Assembly (NCBI RefSeq): GCF_013426205.1
Contig: NC_089427.1
Coordinates: forward strand, 1,364,001 to 1,428,000
DNA from: Metarhizium brunneum
Lineage: Eukaryota; Ascomycota; Sordariomycetes; Hypocreales; Clavicipitaceae
DNA length: 64,000 bases
Direction: 5' to 3'
Position 1 is the first letter of the stretch; each line of letters begins with the position of its first letter. Shown in pieces: positions 33,359-44,416 of this stretch. The position numbers and the translations under genes are program-made. A model generated the notes under the pieces. The model had not been told where the DNA came from. It made no database searches and saw nothing but the letters and a program-made list of their open reading frames with translations.

Positions 33359-36325
33359 ATGGCTAACACTCTACCACCGAGTGGTTTCCAGTCTCATGAG
33401 CCTTCGCTGGGTCGAAGGTCAAAGAGACGACTTAATCCCATAATAGAAGAAGATTGCGATGATGGCCATGTTCAGAATACAGGGGTGAACGAACAACGGA
33501 GACGTGGTGATGCTTCGCATCTGAAGATTGAAGCCTGGTTGTCACCTATGAGCGATCATTTCCCCACTCCAAAGGGAGTTCACTATCTTGCTGCTCCCAT
33601 CCTTCCGTCATCGCCGTCCACAGTATCAGGAGATGGTAGTTCTCCTACAACTTCGTCAAACATGTGGAATCGAGCCAGCATCGGCACCGAGAACACTGAA
33701 TTTGAGGACCTCTATGATGTGTCTGAGGAAGAAGATGAGGATGACGTGCCGCGGTGCTATAAGAGATCGTCTGTTGGCCGAGCCACAAACCACCACCAGC
33801 CATTATTGAAACAGCCCACTCGTCTTCAAATCCCAGCAAATCGAGATGGGCCCGAGGAGCCTTGGTCTGCGGTTGACGAACTCAAGAAAATCACATCGCC
33901 AGTGCCGCTGACTCCATTGGCTAGGCTGCCCATGTCTCCAGCTCAAATGAACTTCATCGGGAAGCAGCAGGCGCTCGAAGTGCCAACCATTTCCGCACCG
34001 CCGTCTCTCGACGGCAGCCTGTCGTCCGAGCAGCTCGCCGCATTGAGTGCACCACCAACACCTGTGATGGGGAACGACGAACACAAAACAGAAGAGGCAT
34101 GGGCTGGCGTCCACCTTCAACCCGGCGCACTCGCGACACTCCAGGCTCTGTCTGGGGGAGAAGAGGGAGAGGGCCAAGAGTTGTACGAACGCCCGATGCA
34201 GGTACTCGACGTTTCCATGCACTCAGTCACCGAGATGCAACAGCAACCTTTGCGCTTGGTGACCTGCTTCGCACCTCGGGTGGCTCAAGATAGAATCCAT
34301 TCGCCAACTCCCACCCGACAATCTCTTGCCAGCTTAACAAGACTGAGCATTCCCTCTCCTGGTGGGTTCTTTTCTGGGCTGTCTCCTCGAACCAGAAATA
34401 CTTGGCATCTGCCCAGCAAGTCACCAGTGGACATGCCGCCACCGACCTCAACCACTGCTGAGCAATTTTACCGATGTCCTTGGAATGTTGGTGACTCTTC
34501 TGTTCCCCCATTGCCAAAGCGCCCCGATTCTGCAGAGGCATTCTACAGGGCCGTCGGCCTATCATCAGAACCCGTTGAGCAGGTCATTCGAGTTCAAGAT
34601 GATGACGATATGACAGAGGGCATGCCTACCGCTAGGCTCATGATTTCACATCAGGATTCCAACGATTCTGGGGAGACCACTGCCAAGATTGTCGAGGAGG
34701 CGCCAGTTGAGATTGTTGTCGACTACGATCCCGACTATGCCAGAAAGCAGCAACAAGAAGCCTTGTCCAACTTAGATCGCACGGAGTTGTGGCTAATGGC
34801 ACAGAGGGCTTACCTTAAGGGCGTGGACGAAGGGCCCGACAACAATGCTGCTCTCAAAACCATTGAAGAGTCGCCTGAGGAGGAGATGGACAAGGAGGAT
34901 GAGAAAGTCAAGCCGGAATCTGAGTCCTCACAGGGAGTAGAAATCAAGAAAAAGGTTGTGCGGTTCTCCAATATCATTCCAACAACCCTGGAACCCAAAC
35001 GTCTGCCTTCCAGTTTGCTGCGACAGGAATCAGCATACTACCGCGCCTTCCAGGACTACATTGTGCGCACTCACCTTCAAGATGTATTTGTTCAACAGCT
35101 TTCTCGCTTCGAGGCAGTCCAAGCTCAGCGCACTGCACTGCGCGAGACACATCGCAACCAGCTCCTAGGCAAGTATCAGCTCAGCGTCGTTCCCCAGTCA
35201 GCCAAGAAGCGACTCAGCGCCAACGTTGCTCGAGGCGACGACATCCTGACTGACGACCCTGACAAGCTGCGCAGGGAGAAGGAGTTGGAGGCCATGAACC
35301 AAATGACCATCCCAACCTGGCATGTGGCTGCCCTGAAGTTCCTCAACGGCGGTCGCCTCATCACGGCACCCGTTACCAAAAGATTGGCTCGACTTTCCCA
35401 CCTAGCTGCTCCAGGCAGAGACAGCGCTGGTCGCGACCGTGCTAGGATTCTTGATCTTGGTGGGCAGTCAACATGCGATTGGGCATGGCACTGTGCGCTT
35501 CAATATCCAAACGCCAAGGTTTACACCGTGACGACCAAGGCCATTCGCCAACTCTCAAACTCCAACATTCGTGGACCTCCCAATCATCGCCAGATTGCGG
35601 TAAAGCGTCTTTCCAAGCTTCCATTCGCAGATGGCCAGTTTGACTTGATTTCTGCTCGCGAGCTTCATGGAATTCTCAAGTTTGTCGGCGAAAACGGCGA
35701 GGATGAGTGGGAGAGCTGCCTCCACGAGTGCATGCGTGTGCTGAAACCCGGTGGCTACTTGGAGTTTTCCGTCATGGACTCGGATATCATCAATGCCGGG
35801 CCGCTTGGTTGTGCCAAGAGTGTAGAGTTTGGCTTCACACTCAAGACGCTCGGTTACGATCCAAGCCCAACAAAGATGTGGCTCGGCCGACTGGCTCGCG
35901 CAGGGTTTGATGACGTTCGCCGTGCTTGGGTGTGCCTCCCGATGGGTGCCAAGAGGAAGATGAGCATGCCACCAACACCACCATTAAAGGATGACGTGTC
36001 GATCAGAAGCGGGAAAGTGTGTCAGATGGACGCTATGGTCATGGGCAGCAGTGACAATATTGCCAATGTCTGTAGCATTGTTGGCGGATGGAACTGGGAA
36101 CGATGGCTCCTCCGATGTGAGATGGAAAAGGTTGGGGGTGAGATGCGCCTGGCTGATACTGTAACGACGGGAGCGGCAATGAGGGAAGCTGGCAAATGTC
36201 TGGACGGAGTGCACGCGGTGATGGAGGAGGGGAGAAGCTGCAAGGCTGGTTTCCGGATGCTCAACGGGTATGCGCGGAAACCCAAGAGGTGCCACGATGT
36301 GATCCAGATTGCATTTGCGCAGTGA
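33359..36325 (+). CDS. Large protein with C-terminal SAM methyltransferase domain
   Basis: One uninterrupted 988-residue frame. Residues 1 to about 560 are low-complexity and probably disordered, rich in Ser/Pro/Thr and acidic runs (VSEEEDEDD). A conserved-looking region follows, then a Rossmann methyltransferase domain at about 690-870. Its glycine motif is RILDLGGQSTCDWAW, modified from the usual GxGxG. Later blocks are LPFADGQFDLISARELHGIL and ECMRVLKPGGYLEFSVMD. The substrate is unknown: small molecule, lipid and protein targets are all possible. The combination of a long disordered head and a terminal methyltransferase recalls fungal regulatory methyltransferases, but I do not recognise it as LaeA. 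Lack of introns over 3 kb is notable in this intron-rich window. Confidence 0.85.
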   Translation: MANTLPPSGFQSHEPSLGRRSKRRLNPIIEEDCDDGHVQNTGVNEQRRRGDASHLKIEAWLSPMSDHFPTPKGVHYLAAPILPSSPSTVSGDGSSPTTSSNMWNRASIGTENTEFEDLYDVSEEEDEDDVPRCYKRSSVGRATNHHQPLLKQPTRLQIPANRDGPEEPWSAVDELKKITSPVPLTPLARLPMSPAQMNFIGKQQALEVPTISAPPSLDGSLSSEQLAALSAPPTPVMGNDEHKTEEAWAGVHLQPGALATLQALSGGEEGEGQELYERPMQVLDVSMHSVTEMQQQPLRLVTCFAPRVAQDRIHSPTPTRQSLASLTRLSIPSPGGFFSGLSPRTRNTWHLPSKSPVDMPPPTSTTAEQFYRCPWNVGDSSVPPLPKRPDSAEAFYRAVGLSSEPVEQVIRVQDDDDMTEGMPTARLMISHQDSNDSGETTAKIVEEAPVEIVVDYDPDYARKQQQEALSNLDRTELWLMAQRAYLKGVDEGPDNNAALKTIEESPEEEMDKEDEKVKPESESSQGVEIKKKVVRFSNIIPTTLEPKRLPSSLLRQESAYYRAFQDYIVRTHLQDVFVQQLSRFEAVQAQRTALRETHRNQLLGKYQLSVVPQSAKKRLSANVARGDDILTDDPDKLRREKELEAMNQMTIPTWHVAALKFLNGGRLITAPVTKRLARLSHLAAPGRDSAGRDRARILDLGGQSTCDWAWHCALQYPNAKVYTVTTKAIRQLSNSNIRGPPNHRQIAVKRLSKLPFADGQFDLISARELHGILKFVGENGEDEWESCLHECMRVLKPGGYLEFSVMDSDIINAGPLGCAKSVEFGFTLKTLGYDPSPTKMWLGRLARAGFDDVRRAWVCLPMGAKRKMSMPPTPPLKDDVSIRSGKVCQMDAMVMGSSDNIANVCSIVGGWNWERWLLRCEMEKVGGEMRLADTVTTGAAMREAGKCLDGVHAVMEEGRSCKAGFRMLNGYARKPKRCHDVIQIAFAQ

Positions 36326-36972
36326 GGATTTGTTTGCTTCTTGATACCCGCCAAGCGTTTTCCTTATCATTTGATCTCTGCGTGAATAAGTTTAGTATGT
36401 AATGTACAATTGGCAGAGGGGGGGCATTTGAAGGATGCGGCACAATTGAGGCGTACTCTTCTCAAAAGGCTGTGCAGTCATCGACCGTGCAAGATGAGGC
36501 TGGTCTACCATTGCTGTCGTCCGTAAACCGAAGCTTAAGTGAGTCCTTGCAACATGACGCCTTTCAAGTTTTGATGCGTGCGATCAGCAGTGATATGAAA
36601 TCAGAGGGTACCTCCGTTCTCGAACAAGTTCAAAGGGCATGGAGGAACCGAATCAAAAAGATGCCAGCACGTAGGAGCGAGGAGCAAGATGGAATTCCAA
36701 CATCGAGGGTTGATGTCAGTCAAAAGTATGAATGGCAATCAATCGTGTAGGGTGGCTCTTACTCCAGGTCATGTTGAAGCCTCCCGACCCGATCCGTACT
36801 AGCGCGTGACGGGCCGCCAAAATTTCGGATCAGTCAGCAGGTTTCCCCAGCTCTCCAAGCTCTGGCAGACCCAGGCACACCTCGTGTGACGACCACCACC
36901 AACCTTTTTGCAGCTTGTTTGGCCAATTCCCCACGGATCGCAACAAACAACGGTCCATACGCTTCATCAACA
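36326..36972. promoter_or_regulatory. Spacer before PHB2
   Basis: About 650 bp. A 92-codon frame (36472-36750) has no recognisable family and is probably chance. It presumably carries the PHB2 promoter. Confidence 0.35.
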
Positions 36973-38068
36973 ATGTCTGGACAGAATAATTGGCAGGAAG
37001 AGGCCATGCGCCGTCTGCGCCAGATGCAGTCGCGCGGCGGATACGGCGGCAGACCCGGCGGCGGGCCACCCCAAGTTCCCCGAGGAGCTGGTGGTGCATT
37101 GATTGGAGGTGTTTTGCTTGCCGGCGGTGCGTGGGTATTGTCGAACTCGCTTTTCAATGTGGACGGCGGCCATCGCGCGATCAAGTACAGGAGGGTAAGC
37201 GGAGTGAGCAAGGAGATCTACAGCGAAGGTAGGACCAACTGTGTCGGGAGGAACTGGCTCGGATACGGCTGTGGAAACGGAAGCTAATGAAGACTGCCCA
37301 GGTACTCACATCAACATTCCCTGGTTCGAAACGCCCATTGTATACGATGTGCGAGCAAAGCCTAGAAACGTTGCTTCCCTGACGGGCACCAAGGATCTGC
37401 AAATGGTCAACATTACGTGCCGTGTGCTGTCGAGACCACAGGTCGAGGCCCTGCCGCAGATTTACAGAACCCTCGGAGCCGATTATGACGACCGTGTACT
37501 GCCTTCGATTGTGAACGAGGTGCTGAAGAGCGTGGTCGCCCAGTTCAACGCCAGTCAGCTCATTACGCAGCGAGAGATGGTGGCCAAGCTGGTGCGCGAA
37601 AACTTGTCCAAGCGAGCTGCCCGATTCAACATTCTCCTCGACGATGTGTCCCTCACGGTAAGTAGTCTTTTATTTCCTCTCCTATTTCATCTTTCAGGCC
37701 GGCGTTGTGAAAGAAGAGTTCAAAACGGCTGACTGACACCTTTGTAGCACCTCGCCTTTTCTCCCGAATTCACCGCCGCCGTCGAAGCCAAGCAGGTGGC
37801 CCAGCAGGAAGCGCAGCGAGCCGCCTTTGTTGTAGACAAGGCTAGACAGGAGAAGCAGGCCATGGTTGTCAAGGCGCAGGGTGAAGCCCGTTCCGCTGAG
37901 CTCATTGGTGAAGCCATCAAAAAGAGCAAGGCCTACGTGGAGCTCAAGAAGATCGAGAACGCCCGTTTGATTGCGCAGCAGCTGCAGGAGTCCGGCTCAA
38001 AGAACAGGCTAATGCTTGATGCGGAGGGTTTGGGCTTGAATGTATTTGAGGGCGAAGAGAGGAAATAA
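36973..38068 (+). CDS. PHB2: Prohibitin 2
   Basis: Inner mitochondrial membrane scaffold that forms rings with prohibitin 1 and guards AAA-protease function and cristae. Exons 36973-37228, 37302-37657 and 37748-38068 (introns 73 and 90 nt) give 310 residues. The Arg/Gly/Pro-rich N terminus precedes a membrane anchor at about 42-60 ([16 protein letters not shown]) and the SPFH core with HRAIKYRR and [20 protein letters not shown]. The region [29 protein letters not shown] spans intron 2 and is typical of PHB2. The coiled coil and tail follow (about 205-310). The longer N terminus separates it from prohibitin 1. Confidence 0.96.
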
Positions 38069-38072
38069 CCAA

Positions 38073-38092
38073 CCCCCCCCCCTTTTTTTTTT
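38073..38092. repeat. Homopolymer C10T10 tract
   Basis: Ten C then ten T directly after the PHB2 stop, in its 3' untranslated region. Such a tract is prone to length error in sequencing and to slippage. Confidence 0.8.
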
Positions 38093-38294
38093 CGCCACTC
38101 ACGGCGGGTTGAAGGCGGCATCGCAAATGCCAGAAGGGAAATATCTCCACCGAATGTCTTAAAAAACAAAACGGAACTGTACTATAGTTTATATCTCCGT
38201 AGGGGGCTAATACGTCTTCGACTACTAGTTTCATTTCTCGCCGTCCAATGCCATGTGTCATCATCGCATGCCGACTGTCTGGACATGCACATGC

Positions 38295-39366
38295 CTAGCA
38301 TGGCCGAACCAGCCGCAACTCCTTCTCCTTCTCGGCCCTCAAAATACTCTCAATCCCGGACCTCCGTATAGGTTTGTCCAGGAAGTAATCAAAAACGTCC
38401 GTCTTCAGCCCAGTCTCCCGCCGTCCGCTGTGCATGCTCACCATCACACACGGCTCCAACCCCGTGGCCCTCTCAAAATCCCTGATCCATCGCGACGCCG
38501 TGTCCCCGTCCACAACCGGCATACCCAAATCCATAAACACGCACCAGTATCGCTCCGGATCGCGCTTGTACTCGTCAAAGGCCTCTTGGCCGTTTTGTGC
38601 AACCTTGAAGTTCAGGCCCAGCTTGAGCAGGAGCTTTGCTAAAACTAGGCAGCAGACTTTGTTGTCTTCGGCAATGAGGATGGCACATGTATCGCTACTT
38701 GGAGGAGCCCCGGGCTCGTCAACGGCCGCAGGAAGCGACGATGGATTTGCCCACGGCTCGGGGTCCTCTGGGGGATGCCGTGCTTTTTCCTCCAAAGGGC
38801 CCCCTTTGTGAGCGTAAATCTCGGAGCGTGTAACAGGGCCGCAGGCCGTGATGGATGGGTCGATGGATATGTTGGCCGAGTGGGCAAAGGCCTTTTCTTG
38901 CCATCGGCGCCAACGGGGGATCCATTTCGAGAGGCTGGCGATGAGTTGGTCGGCGGTTATGCTGTGCCGTGGGTAAGTTTGCGTGGACTTTGTACGCTGG
39001 TTGGTTATCTTACGGCTGTGGAAGCAGTTCAGAGGTGCCGGACGGCATGGAAATGTGCTCGTCGGAGGCATAGTCGCCGGATTCTTGGAGCGGGCTCACA
39101 CACAGCAAGACGGGCGTCGTGATGAAGACTAGGTCTTCGGTATACGCGGAGATGAGGCTGTCTGCCAGGTCTTTGATCTCGGGGGTGTCGCTGTCGAGGC
39201 TAGAGTGAGCCTTGGAAGCTAAGGCGATCCATGGTGTCGATATGTCGCCGTCTGACTCGGTGTCGGGGAGTGGGAAGCTGATGAGGCGCGCGTGCAGTGC
39301 CGCAGATTTGCTCTTGCTCTTGGGCTTGGTGATGATGATGGCTGGGCATGTATTCTGCAGACTCAT
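38295..39366 (-). CDS. Stand-alone response-regulator receiver protein
   Basis: Two exons, 39366-39014 and 38961-38295, with a 52 nt intron; 339 residues. The C-terminal ~130 residues form a two-component receiver domain. The acidic pair is in LIAEDNKVCC, the phospho-acceptor Asp (about residue 261) in CVFMDLGMPVVDG, the conserved Ser in VMVSMHS and the Lys in FLDKPI. It most resembles the terminal receiver of fungal hybrid histidine kinases, yet no kinase, PAS or HATPase domain is encoded here or upstream. The N-terminal ~120 residues (LISAYTEDLVFITTPVLL) could be a degenerate first receiver. It may be a remnant of a hybrid kinase or an independent phosphorelay output or sink. Confidence 0.8.
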
Positions 39367-41252
39367 GTTGGTGGACCTGTAGACGGGGCGAAGGGGATTG
39401 AGAGACTGGAGACTGTGTTGGAGATGTGAAGTGATAAATTATGAGTAGGCATGAATTGGTTCGCCTGAAGGCGATTGACGCCTCGTTCGAGGTGCATATC
39501 GCCACAGCCTGGCCATGAAGCGTCAGCCGATCGGCGGTATTAGCTGCATGCGGCATTCCGAGGTGAGGGGTATGCGTTCTCGTCTCCATCAGGGAGCATA
39601 TTAGTTTGTTAATTGAAGGAGATACATGGTAAGGCCGTGACGCGAGATGAGTGTTGTTTGAGTCGTCTGTCGATGCAGCTTTGCTTCTCGGTATCGTAAT
39701 TCTTCCCCCTTTGTCGTCGCGGCCATCATGGCTTGGGACCAATACCTTCACGGCCGTCATTAGATTACATGATGAACTAGAACATATGGCAATCTAATTA
39801 ATATCATGTGTAAAGTCCCTCGCCGGCTGTACTTAATGTCCCCCGTTCTTGAACTTCCAAAACGGCGCCTCCTTCTTGCCTACCTCGATACATCCCAACG
39901 GGTCAATTATTGCCATCACAAACCCCCTATCATCTTTCCATCCAGCGGTGAAGAGGCAACACGCAAAGGGGCGGAAGGAAGTGATTTGAAGCTATTGTAT
40001 TTACTGATGCGTGTGGGAGAAGTGAAGACTTTGGCGAAGCTCGTGGCCAAGGCTTATATGCATTGCCAGAACTGCAGAATGGCGACGACGCAGAAACGAC
40101 GGTGAAGAAGATGGCCGTTGCTTCTTTGGGCTCATAGAACCAGACATTCCCGCCAACTGCTGCAAGTCAGACTGTGGAGAAGAGAGACGGGACATGTATG
40201 ATGAAGCAAAGATTGAGGTACCGTATTTGCCGTCCATGATGCTAGTCTTGGTATTCTTTTGACTCCCTACGGCTTTAATCGTCAAGGGGCGGGGCATTGA
40301 GCTTAATCAAATCACCTCTTGGGGCCTCATGTCTACCGTGAGATTCATCAACGCAGGCAGGGTCCTCTACTCTGAATTTGGAAATATGTGCCGCCGTGAC
40401 GGCTTGAGCGAAACCACTTCTTTAAGGTTGAGTCCAAGGTTGAACCGCGATTTGTTTGACACATCTCAGCTGACGATGAAGTGGCGTAGTCAGATTCGTT
40501 GTAAGACTAATACCAGCTCATAGACGAGAGCAAACGACTTGGAATTGTCCGACTTGCGAATGCGATAGAAGTAGGATCCTGTGACTGGTCCAACAAGTCC
40601 ACGGAAGTTGGTTGTCCTGGAGGATCCGCAGAGCGATTCACTCCGCCATTTTGGGTAGCATGTGGCGTCCACATCATCGTCGCAATACGTCAGAGCTTAC
40701 ATGTTGCATACGTTGTGAATCATCTCAGGCATCGGAGTCCGGGCCGGGACACTGCGGAGTGACGCCGTTCAGCACGGCATCATGGCAGGTTGCCATTCAG
40801 CGCATCTGCGTCACGGCTTGCCCAACAACAGCCTACACGGCTCTGAATAAATGCGGCATAGTTGACCTGCCCAGGTGACATGAAATCCGGTGCACCAGAG
40901 GGCAATGCACTCAGTTGGCCTGGCAGACAAGCTGTAGCGTAGCCAACGCTGCGCCGCGCCATGTTTCCTAATCTGGCAGTCGATGCCGCCGTGTGGATCC
41001 CCGCCGGTTGGCTGATAGCGCCGGCCCTGACATGATGCGATGACGCCCTACATGTATTATGTATGTAAGTCATCAGCGACGGGGCCGAGTGTAAGCCGCC
41101 AAGTGTCGATCTGCATGCAATATCCAAAGTAAAGAATAAATCAAACAAGGTGAGGTACCATGAAATGATACACTATATATAGGGCACCGATTGCCAGAGC
41201 AATCTTGGAGGAGCCAAATCCATTGAGATCCCAGCAGACTCCTCGCGATACA
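39367..41252. other. Divergent intergenic region, ~1.9 kb
   Basis: Between the receiver protein and the S33 hydrolase. The frames here (up to 99 codons) lack recognisable content. The right end carries a strong TATA element for the hydrolase gene. Confidence 0.4.
41173..41181 (+). promoter_or_regulatory. TATA box of the S33 hydrolase gene
   Basis: TATATATAG lies 72 nt before the chosen ATG, in the sequence CACTATATATAGGGC. It is the clearest TATA element I noticed in the window and suggests a regulated, non-housekeeping promoter, fitting a secreted enzyme. Confidence 0.6.
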
Positions 41253-43034
41253 ATGCGTCTTCTACCCTCACTGCTCCTGGCCTCGGCGGCTCAAGCTAGC
41301 CCCCTCGCCGAGTCACAGCAAAACCGCCTGAAATGGTTTCCTTGCGAGATTGCCAATGCTACAGTCCCTATGGAATGCGGAACACTGGCGGTGCCTCTTG
41401 ATTACACGAACAAAACGGCCAATGCCACCCTCCAGCTACAGCTGCAACGAGCCCCAGCGAAGCAAAAGAGCAAAAGCACAAAGAGTATCTTGCTTAACTT
41501 TGGAGGACCTGGTGCCGATGGCGTCGAGGACTTTGCATATTTTGCCAAGAGGATGCAGGCGTACGTTGTGACCTGTATAGCCACTTGCATCTATTGCTGA
41601 CAATGTTAGTGCAACTGGCGGTGGCCACCACCTTATCAACATTGTTCCAAGGCAAGCTTCACGTGGCACCAATATATAAAGAACAAATCTAACAGGCCAC
41701 AGAGGAACCGGGAAAACCCTGCCGTTTTCCTGTTTTGGGAACGATCTCCTCCGCACTGCATCAAACCAAGCCCTCGCAGGTAACGCGTCCAATGTTGCCC
41801 TGGGTTACGTCTGGCAGAGAGCTGGTTTCTTCGCCTCCGACTGCCATGCCGCTCAGACCAACACGGGCAATCTCATTGGAACTGCCTTTGTGGTTCGTGA
41901 CATGATGCAGATTGTAGACGCTCTGGGTGAAGACGGGATGCTCCGATTCTGGGGCGTCTCGTATGGCTCACTGCTTGGCTCAACCGCCGTGGCCATGTTC
42001 CCCGACAAGGTTGACAAAATTATCCTGGATGGTGTTGCTAACCCATTTGAGTATTACGAGAATAGGCAAGCCCCCACGTGCACATAATACAAAAGATGCT
42101 GGCATGCTAATCCGGCACAGGGAGACGGAACTCTTTGCCGACAGTGATAATGTCATGAAGGGTTTCGTCAAAGGCTGTATTGCCAACCCTGAGGCGTGTG
42201 TACTCGCAAAGAACCAGACAGCCGCTCAACTTGAGGAGTCCATCTACCAACTTTTCCAGAAGCTCAAGTCTGAACCCATTGGCGTTCCGGTGCCTGGCTA
42301 TCCAGGAGGTGGACTCCTCGTCGACTACAGCTTCGTGTCCGCCGTGCTATTCCGCCAGCTATACACACCTTTCATATGGCAGTACACGGCAAAGTGTATT
42401 GCAGCCCTAATGACTGGCGAGAGCACGGATCCCGGCCTACAGCACTGCGTGCCCGGTCTCACACAAACGACGGCCGCCGAGGCATCGGCCAAAGCTGACC
42501 AAGAAGCGCAGTTCGGCATCAAGTGCAGCGATGTCCGAGTCCGCACGACAAACTTGACTCAGGTGCTTCCTGTGCTCGAAGAACGTCGCAAGAAGAGCCG
42601 CTTCTTTGGAGACCACGCCGACACTGTTCTTGCCAAGTGCGCTCACTGGACAATGCCAGCCAAGGAGCGCTACATGGGCGACTTTAACGTCAGTTCCAAG
42701 AATCCCGTGTTGATTATCGGCAATACCAATGATCCCGTCACACCCCTGGTTTCCGCAAGGAATGTCAGCGAGACGTTCAAGGGGAGTGTGCTGTTGCAGC
42801 ATGACTCATATGGGGTAAGCTGCCCTCGTGCCGGGCGTTTGGTACAAGCCAGAGCTGACAAGTTTGCAGCATGATAGTTTAATGCAAGCATCTCTGTGTA
42901 CGGCCAAGGCTATTCGCTCGTATGTTGTCAATGGGACGATGCCCAAGAAGGGAACAAAGTGTGGTGTCAAGGTCCCTTTGTTTTCAGGCGAGGATGGCTG
43001 GGATGAGGTGATTGAGCAGCTGGAGAGGAGCTAG
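41253..43034 (+). CDS. Secreted S33-family serine hydrolase (TAP-like)
   Basis: Alpha/beta hydrolase of the tripeptidyl-aminopeptidase type, probably exported. Five exons (41253-41560, 41610-41651, 41703-42065, 42121-42814, 42870-43034) give 523 residues. The signal peptide is residues 1-16 (MRLLPSLLLASAAQAS). The oxyanion region is LLNFGGPGADG. The catalytic set is S203 in FWGVSYGS, D442 in GNTNDPVTPL and H470 in SYGHDS, and a TAP-like C domain closes the protein. PRGTGKTLPFSCFG is rebuilt across intron 2. Introns 2 (41652-41702) and 3 (42066-42120) both start GCAAGC, i.e. GC-AG type. For intron 3 a GT donor at 42078 is also in phase, but leaves only 43 nt. The peptide or ester substrate is unknown. 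Confidence 0.9.
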
Positions 43035-43527
43035 GCATGCAGATCCATGAACAATTTCGTTTGCGTATGGTGTAAACCACAAATGTAGACTGTTTATAGA
43101 TTTGCATCATGTACGCTAAAGTGTATTGGATGATTGATGTCTGGTGGGAAGTTTCGTCGTGACTAAATCCTGAAAAGGGTGACGGCGTTGTGCAAGGTGC
43201 AAGCACGCCCCAGGTGCCCTGCTTGGCCAACGGACAAACAAAACTTGACCACTCAATGACACCAGACTTTATACATCGACCGCACGCCACTAAGCTGCCC
43301 CGCCTAACCGCCCGCCAAGTACCAGACCCAAGTAACTTCCCAGGACCCAGGGTAGCCAAACAACCCACTCGAGCACTCTGCTTTACCATCATCATCAGCC
43401 TTGCTGGCACCGCACCCATCCAACAAGGTCTTTATTCACGCAGCAAGGCTACCAAGCCCTCCTCTTCAAGTCTACTTACTTGCATCCTGTGCCTCGTTCC
43501 CACCACAGAACCCTCTTCGCCGCCATC
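43035..43527. other. Spacer before NEDD8
   Basis: About 490 bp; the right half is C/T-rich leader-like DNA for the NEDD8 gene. No gene is seen. Confidence 0.35.
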
Positions 43528-44002
43528 ATGCTGATCAAGTAAGCTACCAGCCAACGTCAGCGTCCAGGCTTCCAAGCACCCAAGCTAATATTTGCAAGAG
43601 TGCGGACCCTGACCGGCAAGGAGATTGAGCTGGACATTGAGAGCGACTACAAGGTACGCTATTGACTCGTGCCATGCAACAACAGTTCTTTTGCCTCAAA
43701 AGCCGCGCCTCCGCCGACGAACGGAACAAACGAGCCTGACAAAAATAATACGAGATAGGTTTCGCAAATCAAGGAAAAGGTCGAAGAGAAGGAGGGCATT
43801 CCTCCCGTTCAGCAGCGTCTCATTCACGGTGGAAAGCAAATGTAGGGCGTTTCCAGCCTCGACGACAAAGAGAACTGCCGAAGCATGGCTAATCGATATG
43901 CGCAGGACCGATGACAAGACGGCTGCCGACTACAACCTCGTCGCGGGCGATACGTTGCACTTGGTGCTTGCTCTGAGAGGAGGTGCGCAGCGAAATGCAT
44001 AG
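43528..44002 (+). CDS. RUB1: Ubiquitin-like modifier NEDD8/RUB1
   Basis: Modifier that is conjugated to cullins and activates cullin-RING ubiquitin ligases. Four exons: 43528-43538 (11 nt, MLI plus two bases), 43599-43653, 43759-43841 and 43906-44002, with introns of 60, 105 and 64 nt; 81 residues. The mature form ends at G75-G76 in LHLVLALRGG, leaving a five-residue tail (AQRNA) for processing. MLIKVRTLTGKEIELDI, EKEGIPPVQQRLIHGGKQM and DDKTAADYNL are NEDD8-like. Position 72 (before LRGG) is Ala, as in NEDD8, where ubiquitin has Arg. The GTAGGG donor of intron 3 is weak but required. Confidence 0.95.
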
Positions 44003-44416
44003 ATGGACGGACGAGCGGCCATAGACGGGACTCATGGGAGGGAGTGGAAGACGACTGCCAGTACAACTTGCGCCGAAGCCGAGACGGGAGGCCTGCTACC
44101 ATGACATGCGACTAGATTATTGTCTACATGACAAAGCGAACACACATATATACATATATTTACAATCCAAAATCATTGGACCGAATCAAGCGGTGCAGTG
44201 ATGCAGTATGATGGCATTCCTCTTTGTACAAATGTTCATTACGCATCAAAGCCCCAGCTGATTATCAATAACAGAAAATGCTTGCCCAATTCCACTCAGA
44301 TGCAATCTTTCTCGTTTATGCCAATACAAGCCCAGTGTAACCCAAATTCTGGCTGGGCCCGTAACCGTTAATCATACACGGCTGCATCGCAGCCAATCCC
44401 ACCCTTTTCATATGCT
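44003..44416. other. NEDD8/elongin A convergent spacer
   Basis: About 410 bp with AT-rich, alternating TATATACATATATT near 44147-44160; probably 3' untranslated regions of both genes. Confidence 0.4.

Noticed and set aside
36472..36750. 92-residue + frame before PHB2
   Set aside because: No recognisable domain and no leader or intron context; probably chance.
40001..40297. 98-residue minus-strand frame, possibly a small gene
   Set aside because: Ser-rich, no family resemblance, overlapped by a similar-length + frame; insufficient support.
42066..42120. GT donor at 42078 for intron 3 of the S33 hydrolase
   Set aside because: It is in phase, but the intron would be only 43 nt and it adds five residues (QAPT-type) not expected at this site; the GCAAGC donor fits better. 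Left open for RNA evidence.
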